Shown piece by piece: positions 23,484 to 28,093 of a DNA stretch of 28,093 nt. A model generated the notes under the pieces. That model searched no databases, was not told the DNA's origin, and saw nothing but the letters and a program-made list of their open reading frames with translations. The DNA is from Neisseria lactamica (GTDB lineage: Bacteria; Pseudomonadota; Gammaproteobacteria; Burkholderiales; Neisseriaceae): positions 1 through 28,093 of the forward strand of contig JUNU01000075.1 of assembly GCA_001067655.1 (NCBI GenBank). Direction: 5' to 3'. Each line of letters starts with the position of its first letter. Position 1 is the first letter of the stretch. The translations under genes were made by a program, and so were the position numbers.

Positions 23484-24698
23484 TCAACTTTCCGTCTTCG
23501 GATTCGGCAGCAAGAAATTCAATACAATCGCCAAAATGGCGCACAAACCGACGCCGGCAAAGCTCAACGTACCGACATGAACCGCCATGCCGCCGACGCC
23601 GACCGTCAAAACCGAGCTGACAATGACCAGATTTTTCGGCTGCATCAAATCCACTTTCGCATCCACCAGCGTTTTAATGCCCAAAGAAGCAATCGTACCG
23701 AACAAAAGCAGCATGATGCCGCCCATTACGGGCAGAGGAATGGAAGCGAGGAAAGCATTGAATTTGCCGAAAAACGCCATAGCGATGGCAAAAATCGCCG
23801 CCCAAGTCATAATGACCGGATTGCTGTTTTTCGTAATCATCACCGCGCCCGTTACCTCGCCGTAAGTCGTTACCGGCGGACCGCCGATCAAACCCGCCAC
23901 GCATACGCCCAAGCCGTCGCCCGCCAGCGTTTTATCCAAGCCCGGGTCTTTGGTGTAGTTGTTGCCCGTTACATTGCCGATTGCCATGATGCCGCCGATG
24001 TGTTCGATGGCGGGCGCGATGGCGACGGGCAACATAAACAGCGCGGCCTGCCAGTTGACTTGTGGCGTTTCAAAATGCGGCGCGGCAAACCACGGTGCAG
24101 CCGCGATGGCGGCGGTGTCTACCAAGCCCATCACCAAAGCCAAAATATAGCCCGCAGCCACGCCAATTAAAATCGGAACCAGTTTCATCATACGACTGCC
24201 GAAAACCGACACAACCACCGTAACGGCAAACGTAAAGCCCGACAAAATCAGCGCATCCGCATAGTCGATTACTTGCTTTCCGCTGGATTTGCCCATTGCC
24301 ATTTCACTTGCGGCTGCGGCGACAGACAAACCGATGACCATAATCACAGGCCCGATAACCACGGGCGGCAACAGCCGGTTGACCGTAGCCAGCCCGCGCC
24401 ATTTAATCAGCGCGGCAAACACAAAATACATAAAACCCGCCGCAAACAGCCCGAACATGGTCGAAGGCAGGCCCCATGTTTCGAGGGAGTAGATAATCGG
24501 CGCAATAAAGGCAAAAGAAGAGCCGAGGAAAATCGGTACTTTACGTTTGGTGACTATTTGAAAGAGCAGCGTACCGATGCCCGCACCTAAAAGTGCCAAA
24601 GAAGGATTCAGTTTGGTCAATAGCGGAACAAGCACCATCGCCCCGAACGCCACAAACAAAATCTGCGCGCCGGAAACCGCCAATTTAAGCTGGTTCAT
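23484..24698 (-). CDS. uraA: Uracil permease (nucleobase:cation symporter 2 family)
   Basis: The protein imports uracil (or a close nucleobase) across the inner membrane with protons. The 404-residue protein is almost wholly hydrophobic with about 14 membrane segments. Two substrate-site regions match UraA: AIEHIGGIMAIGN (helix 8 Glu) and GGPPVTTYGEVTGA (helix 10 Glu). I start at the ATG at 24698, with GAGG upstream; a TTG one codon earlier is not needed. It is a single-gene unit and cmk diverges from it. Confidence 0.88.
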   Translation of the reverse strand: MNQLKLAVSGAQILFVAFGAMVLVPLLTKLNPSLALLGAGIGTLLFQIVTKRKVPIFLGSSFAFIAPIIYSLETWGLPSTMFGLFAAGFMYFVFAALIKWRGLATVNRLLPPVVIGPVIMVIGLSVAAAASEMAMGKSSGKQVIDYADALILSGFTFAVTVVVSVFGSRMMKLVPILIGVAAGYILALVMGLVDTAAIAAAPWFAAPHFETPQVNWQAALFMLPVAIAPAIEHIGGIMAIGNVTGNNYTKDPGLDKTLAGDGLGVCVAGLIGGPPVTTYGEVTGAVMITKNSNPVIMTWAAIFAIAMAFFGKFNAFLASIPLPVMGGIMLLLFGTIASLGIKTLVDAKVDLMQPKNLVIVSSVLTVGVGGMAVHVGTLSFAGVGLCAILAIVLNFLLPNPKTES

Positions 24699-24733
24699 CA
24701 AAAAGCCTCGTCAAATCAATTCAAACGGCGGGA

Positions 24734-24739
24734 ATTATA
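24734..24739 (-). promoter_or_regulatory. uraA -10 box
   Basis: TATAAT on the minus strand, 35 bases before the uraA ATG. The -35 region (TGTTCA) is weak. Confidence 0.5.
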
Positions 24740-24989
24740 CAGTTTCACCCCATAAATGAACATTAATTTACAAATAAACCATTAAATATACCAAGCTTCT
24801 AAAAAGTAAAATATGAACCGCCCTACCCTAATCAGCTCAAACGGATAACTGTTTTTCTTCATAATGAAATAACCAATACGACGACGAAACAATTTAAAGA
24901 CGACGTTAGCCCACACTCCAATTAACATCTAAGGTCGTCTGAAATGCTTTTTCAGACGACCTCGGTTCTCATCATTAAACAATTATCTA

Positions 24990-24995
24990 TATAAT
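24990..24995 (+). promoter_or_regulatory. cmk -10 box
   Basis: TATAAT lies 56 bases before the cmk ATG. The best -35 candidate, TTCTCA, is 18 bases upstream and weak. Confidence 0.45.
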
Positions 24996-25051
24996 GCCTG
25001 CCTGATGCGTTCTTTCAGACGACCTCCTACATTATTTCAGAAAGCCAAAAT

Positions 25052-25711
25052 ATGAATACCAAACAAAAAGTCATCGCCATAGACGGACCCAGTGCCTCGG
25101 GAAAAGGTACAGTTGCTTCCCGTGTCGCTCAGGCTTTGGGATTTGATTATCTGGACTCCGGCGCGTTATACCGCCTGACCGCGCTCTATGCGAAGAAACG
25201 GGATGTGGAATGGAGCGATGAAGATGCGGTTGCCGAGTTGGCGGAAAATCTGCCCGCCCGCTTTGAAGGGTCGCAGGTCTTTTTGGATGATGAAGACGTT
25301 TCGGGACAAATCCGCAGCGAAGCAATCAGTATGGGCGCTTCTGCAGTGGCGCAGTTGCCGAAAGTGCGTGCCGCGCTTTTGCAGCGGCAGCGTGATTTTC
25401 TGACGGAAAAAGGTTTGGTCGCCGACGGGCGCGATATGGGTTCGGTTGTTTTCCCTGATGCGGCGTTAAAGATTTTCCTGACCGCAGGTGCGAAAATACG
25501 GGCGGAACGCCGCGCCAAACAAATTGGCATTCCGTGCGAAGGCTTGGAATTTGAACGGATTTTGTCGGACATTGAAGCACGGGACGAAGCTGACCGCCGC
25601 CGCAGTGTCGCGCCCTTAAAGCAGCTCCCCGATGCCGAGCTTTTGGATACGGGCGGGCTGAGTATCGAAGAAGCTGTAAAAAAAGTGCTTGATTGGTATC
25701 ATAAAGTTTAA
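25052..25711 (+). CDS. cmk: Cytidylate kinase
   Basis: Cmk phosphorylates CMP and dCMP with ATP. The 219-residue protein has the P-loop GPSASGKGT (12-20), DSGALYRLTA near 36, GRDMGSVVFPDA, KIFLTAGAKIRAERRAKQ and a late EARDEADRRRSVAPL lid region, all typical of Cmk. It is the first gene of cmk-rpsA-ihfB, an order shared with E. coli. The ribosome-binding site is poor (GAAAGCC). Confidence 0.95.
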   Translation: MNTKQKVIAIDGPSASGKGTVASRVAQALGFDYLDSGALYRLTALYAKKRDVEWSDEDAVAELAENLPARFEGSQVFLDDEDVSGQIRSEAISMGASAVAQLPKVRAALLQRQRDFLTEKGLVADGRDMGSVVFPDAALKIFLTAGAKIRAERRAKQIGIPCEGLEFERILSDIEARDEADRRRSVAPLKQLPDAELLDTGGLSIEEAVKKVLDWYHKV

Positions 25712-25720
25712 AATTTAGGG

Positions 25721-25726
25721 TATAAT
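25721..25726 (+). promoter_or_regulatory. Possible internal promoter for rpsA
   Basis: A perfect TATAAT lies ten bases after the cmk stop but has no good -35 box at 16-18 bases. A transcript from it would at once meet the uptake-sequence hairpin at 25739-25777. Confidence 0.35.
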
Positions 25727-25738
25727 CCCTGCGTTTTG

Positions 25739-25777
25739 TTTCAGACGACCTTTGGAGCATCCGAAGGTCGTCTGAAA
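25739..25777 (+). terminator. Uptake-sequence hairpin between cmk and rpsA
   Basis: TTTCAGACGACCTT (25739-25752) pairs perfectly with 25764-25777 across an 11-base loop and is followed by TATTTATTTT. It may partly terminate transcripts from cmk, which would let rpsA level differ from cmk. Confidence 0.6.
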
Positions 25778-25791
25778 TATTTATTTTCAAA

Positions 25792-25845
25792 GCCTGTCGA
25801 GCCAAGGGCGGCAGGCATTCTCCAACCTACCCCGCACCCCTTGGC
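25792..25845 (+). promoter_or_regulatory. Candidate pseudoknot in the rpsA leader
   Basis: Stem 1 pairs GCCTGTCG (25792-25799) with CGGCAGGC (25809-25816), including one G-U pair. Its nine-base loop contains GCCAAGGG (25801-25808), which is exactly complementary to CCCTTGGC (25838-25845), giving an eight-base-pair stem 2. The geometry (one-base loop 1, no gap between stems, 21-base loop 3) is that of a classic H-type pseudoknot. It ends 21 bases before the rpsA ATG, so it could control ribosome access. The function is inferred. Confidence 0.55.
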
Positions 25846-25866
25846 GGTGTACCGAAAAGAGTATAT

Positions 25867-27552
25867 ATGACTATGGAAAATTTTGCCCAGCTGCTGGAAG
25901 AAAGCTTTACCCTGCAAGAGATGAACCCAGGTGAAGTGATTACTGCCGAAGTAGTCGGCATTGATCAAAACTTCGTTACTGTAAACGCAGGTCTGAAATC
26001 AGAATCTCTGATTGACGTTGCTGAATTCAAAAACGCTCAGGGCGAGATTGAAGTTAAAGTTGGCGATTTCGTTACCGTTACCATCGAATCCGTTGAAAAC
26101 GGCTTCGGCGAAACCAAACTGTCCCGCGAAAAAGCCAAACGTGCTGCCGACTGGATTGCTTTGGAAGAAGCGATGGAAAACGGCGACATCCTGTCCGGCG
26201 TTATCAATGGCAAAGTCAAAGGCGGCCTGACCGTTATGATCAACAGCATCCGCGCATTCTTGCCGGGTTCTTTGGTTGACGTACGTCCCGTTAAAGACAC
26301 TTCCCACTTTGAAGGCAAAGAAATCGAATTCAAAGTCATCAAACTGGACAAAAAACGCAACAACGTCGTGGTTTCCCGCCGCGCCGTTCTGGAAGCTACT
26401 TTGGGTGAAGAGCGTAAAGCCCTGCTGGAAAACCTGCAAGAAGGCTCTATCATCAAAGGTATCGTTAAAAACATCACCGACTACGGTGCATTCGTTGACT
26501 TGGGCGGTATCGACGGCCTGTTGCACATCACCGACTTGGCATGGCGCCGTGTGAAACACCCGAGCGAAGTTCTGGAAGTCGGTCAAGAAGTTGAAGCCAA
26601 AGTCCTGAAATTCGACCAAGACAAACAACGTGTTTCTCTGGGTATGAAACAATTGGGCGAAGATCCTTGGAGCGGCCTGACCCGTCGTTACCCACAAGGT
26701 ACCCGCCTGTTCGGTAAAGTATCCAACCTGACTGATTACGGTGCGTTCGTTGAAATCGAACAAGGCATCGAAGGTTTGGTACACGTTTCCGAAATGGATT
26801 GGACCAACAAAAACGTACACCCAAGCAAAGTTGTTCAACTGGGTGACGAAGTTGAAGTAATGATCCTGGAAATCGACGAAGACCGCCGCCGTATCTCTTT
26901 GGGTATGAAACAATGCCAAGCCAATCCTTGGGAAGAATTTGCCGCCAACCACAACAAAGGCGACAAAATCTCCGGTGCGGTTAAATCCATCACTGACTTC
27001 GGCGTATTCGTAGGCCTGCCCGGCGGTATCGACGGTCTGGTTCACTTGTCCGACCTGTCTTGGACTGAAGCTGGCGAAGAAGCTGTACGCAAATACAAAA
27101 AAGGCGAAGAAGTTGAAGCCGTTGTATTGGCAATCGACGTTGACAAAGAGCGCATCTCATTGGGCATCAAACAACTGGAAGGCGATCCTTTCGGTAACTT
27201 CATCAGCGTAAACGACAAAGGTTCTTTGGTTAAAGGTTCTGTGAAATCTGTTGACGCCAAAGGTGCCGTTGTTGCCCTGTCTGACGAAGTAGAAGGCTAC
27301 CTGCCTGCTTCCGAATTCGCAGCCGACCGCGTTGAAGACCTGACCACCAAACTGAAAGAAGGTGACGAGGTTGAAGCCGTTATCGTAACCGTCGACCGCA
27401 AAAACCGCAGCATCCGCCTGTCTGTTAAAGCCAAAGACGCTAAAGAAAACCGCGAAGCTCTGAATTCAGTCAACGCTGCTGCAACCGCCAGCGCAGGTAC
27501 TACCAGCCTCGGCGACTTGCTGAAAGCCAAACTGTCCGGCGACCAAGAATAA
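25867..27552 (+). CDS. rpsA: 30S ribosomal protein S1
   Basis: S1 binds mRNA on the 30S subunit and helps initiation on structured or weak ribosome-binding sites. The 561-residue protein has six S1 domains at about 22-90, 107-175, 193-262, 279-349, 366-436 and 453-522; domains 3 to 5 are most alike, with DYGAFVDLGGIDGLLHITDL-type repeats. The upstream sequence AAAAGAG is a poor ribosome-binding site, as for E. coli rpsA, where S1 represses its own translation. The frame starts ATGACTATG; either ATG may be used. Codon choice is strongly biased, as expected for high expression. ihfB follows after ten bases. Confidence 0.97.
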   Translation: MTMENFAQLLEESFTLQEMNPGEVITAEVVGIDQNFVTVNAGLKSESLIDVAEFKNAQGEIEVKVGDFVTVTIESVENGFGETKLSREKAKRAADWIALEEAMENGDILSGVINGKVKGGLTVMINSIRAFLPGSLVDVRPVKDTSHFEGKEIEFKVIKLDKKRNNVVVSRRAVLEATLGEERKALLENLQEGSIIKGIVKNITDYGAFVDLGGIDGLLHITDLAWRRVKHPSEVLEVGQEVEAKVLKFDQDKQRVSLGMKQLGEDPWSGLTRRYPQGTRLFGKVSNLTDYGAFVEIEQGIEGLVHVSEMDWTNKNVHPSKVVQLGDEVEVMILEIDEDRRRISLGMKQCQANPWEEFAANHNKGDKISGAVKSITDFGVFVGLPGGIDGLVHLSDLSWTEAGEEAVRKYKKGEEVEAVVLAIDVDKERISLGIKQLEGDPFGNFISVNDKGSLVKGSVKSVDAKGAVVALSDEVEGYLPASEFAADRVEDLTTKLKEGDEVEAVIVTVDRKNRSIRLSVKAKDAKENREALNSVNAAATASAGTTSLGDLLKAKLSGDQE

Positions 27553-27562
27553 GGTTGCAGAC

Positions 27563-27877
27563 ATGACGAAGTCTGAATTAATGGTTCGTTTGGCAGAAGT
27601 TTTTGCCGAGAAAAACGGTAACCAATTGCTGGCAAAAGACGTCGAATACAGCGTAAAAGTTTTGGTTGATACCATGACTCGCTCGCTGGCTCGCGGTCAG
27701 CGTATTGAAATCCGTGGCTTCGGCAGCTTCGATTTGAACCATCGCCCGGCCCGTATCGGCCGCAACCCCAAAACCGGCGAACGTGTGGAAGTGCCTGAAA
27801 AACACGTCCCTCACTTCAAGCCCGGTAAGGAATTGCGTGAACGTGTGGACTTGGCTTTACAAGAAAATGCCAACTAA
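27563..27877 (+). CDS. ihfB: Integration host factor subunit beta
   Basis: IhfB forms with IhfA the sequence-specific DNA-bending factor IHF. The 104-residue protein has the DNABII fold: helical N-part, then RGFGSFDLNHRPARIGRNPKTGE, with the Pro-tipped beta arm (NPKTG) that intercalates in the minor groove, and VPHFKPGKELRERV at the end. AAGG lies before the ATG. It is translated close behind rpsA and followed by a strong terminator, so it ends the operon. Confidence 0.95.
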   Translation: MTKSELMVRLAEVFAEKNGNQLLAKDVEYSVKVLVDTMTRSLARGQRIEIRGFGSFDLNHRPARIGRNPKTGERVEVPEKHVPHFKPGKELRERVDLALQENAN

Positions 27878-27890
27878 ACCTGAGTAAACG

Positions 27891-27918
27891 AACGCCGCAG
27901 AAATGCGGCGTTTTTGTT
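27891..27918 (+). terminator. cmk-rpsA-ihfB operon terminator
   Basis: AACGCCGCA (27891-27899) pairs with TGCGGCGTT (27904-27912) around a GAAA tetraloop, followed by TTTGTT, 13 bases after the ihfB stop. A textbook factor-independent terminator. Confidence 0.9.
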
Positions 27919-28000
27919 GTCTGAAAATATGGTTCTCTATTGTTTCCGTAATTTGGGCGGAATTTGTAATGGAAAATTCATAGGGTCGTCTGAAATCATC

Positions 28001-28006
28001 TATAAT
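28001..28006 (+). promoter_or_regulatory. Possible -10 box facing right
   Basis: TATAAT with a weak upstream TTCATA at 18 bases. It would start a transcript running into the Correia element and whatever gene lies beyond the window. Low certainty. Confidence 0.3.
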
Positions 28007-28040
28007 ACGTTTCTTTTAATGATTGCCCGTTGATAAAACG

Positions 28041-28093
28041 TATAGTGGATTAACTTTAAATCAGGACAAGGCGACGAAGCCGCAGACAGTACA
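28041..28093 (+). mobile_element. Correia repeat element, cut by the window edge
   Basis: The sequence starts with the terminal repeat TATAGTGGATTAA and continues with CAGGACAAGGCGACGAAGCC, the known beginning of the neisserial Correia element, a non-coding miniature transposable element of about 100-155 bases. Only the first 53 bases are in view. These elements often hold outward promoters and, in the long form, an IHF site. Confidence 0.9.

Larger units (their letters stand above)
24702..25051. other. Divergent intergenic region between uraA and cmk
   Basis: About 350 bases without a gene. It holds the uraA and cmk promoter candidates, an inverted pair of uptake sequences (24932-24944 and 24950-24962) and a third copy (25014-25025) just before cmk. 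The middle (24780-24930) is AT-rich; only an 11-codon frame is visible and it is not supported. Confidence 0.6.
3139..27994. repeat. DNA uptake sequences (AG-mucDUS, AGGTCGTCTGAA), dispersed
   Basis: These 12-base sites are bound by the type IV pilus protein ComP during natural transformation. Single copies not listed elsewhere: 6259, 6327, 10033, 11196, 11967, 12011, 12423, 13997, 14496, 15761, 23367, 25014 (start positions). Variants with GGG: 3139, 11276, 11939, 14577, 15468, 15899, 19960, 27983; with AAG: 15581. Inverted pairs are described under the terminators. None is seen in the lut genes, in 8801-9634, or in rpsA-ihfB coding sequence. Confidence 0.9.

Noticed and set aside
24813..24848. 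11-codon frame MNRPTLISSNG
   Set aside because: Very short, no ribosome-binding site and no coupling to a downstream gene.
24932..24962. Terminator between uraA and cmk
   Set aside because: The inverted uptake pair lies between divergent genes, upstream of both, so it does not end a known transcript; it is listed only as repeat content.
25999..27045. Open frame of 348 codons on the minus strand
   Set aside because: Antisense to rpsA; the Phe/Asn/Gln/Val-rich pseudo-protein mirrors the biased codon use of S1.

Overview
The window is a chromosomal stretch of a Neisseria species, most likely a commensal of the mucosa/sicca/macacae type. Three things point there. The tmRNA encodes the tag ANDETYALAA, as in Neisseria. 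Short repeats reading AGGTCGTCTGAA (or its complement) occur about 40 times; this is the DNA uptake sequence in the variant called AG-mucDUS, not the ATGCCGTCTGAA form of N. meningitidis and N. gonorrhoeae. Neisserial dRS3 repeats and the start of a Correia element are also present. The species name is inference.

Layout, left to right. (1) 97-3025, minus strand: lactate-utilisation operon lutA-lutC-lutB, genes overlapping by 4 bases. (2) 3324-5329, minus: ratA, rnfH, pth, a 68-residue unknown and a VanZ-like membrane protein. (3) 5489-5851, plus: ssrA (tmRNA) with a near-consensus promoter. (4) 5969-7876, minus: the ABC-F ATPase uup. (5) 8131-9634, minus: an accessory pair, kptA (RNA 2'-phosphotransferase) and an AT-rich AbiGi-family gene. 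(6) 9696-11171 trpE, 11333-11746 a small membrane protein, 12456-14456 the helicase rep, all minus. (7) 14630-17878, plus: sulfate importer genes cysT, cysW, cysA, with a nested repeat block between cysT and cysW. (8) 17957-19075, minus: an outer-membrane porin behind a perfect FNR box. (9) 19323-22398, minus: recD, and the co-chaperone pair cbpA-cbpM. (10) 22723-23298 a secreted unknown and 23484-24698 a uracil permease, both minus. (11) 25052-27877, plus: cmk-rpsA-ihfB, the order also found in E. coli. The window ends inside a Correia element.

Most of the window is housekeeping: translation rescue and recycling (ssrA, pth, uup, rpsA), DNA maintenance (rep, recD, ihfB), and nutrient uptake and metabolism (lut, cys, uraA, trpE, cmk). 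Inverted pairs of uptake sequences form hairpins between many genes and often serve as terminators.

The less ordinary signals are: a possible H-type pseudoknot in the rpsA leader; the neighbouring kptA and AbiGi genes, which may both have ADP-ribosyltransferase-like folds; the FNR-dependent porin promoter followed by a second promoter with a dyad in its spacer; and the layered palindromes inside the cys operon.
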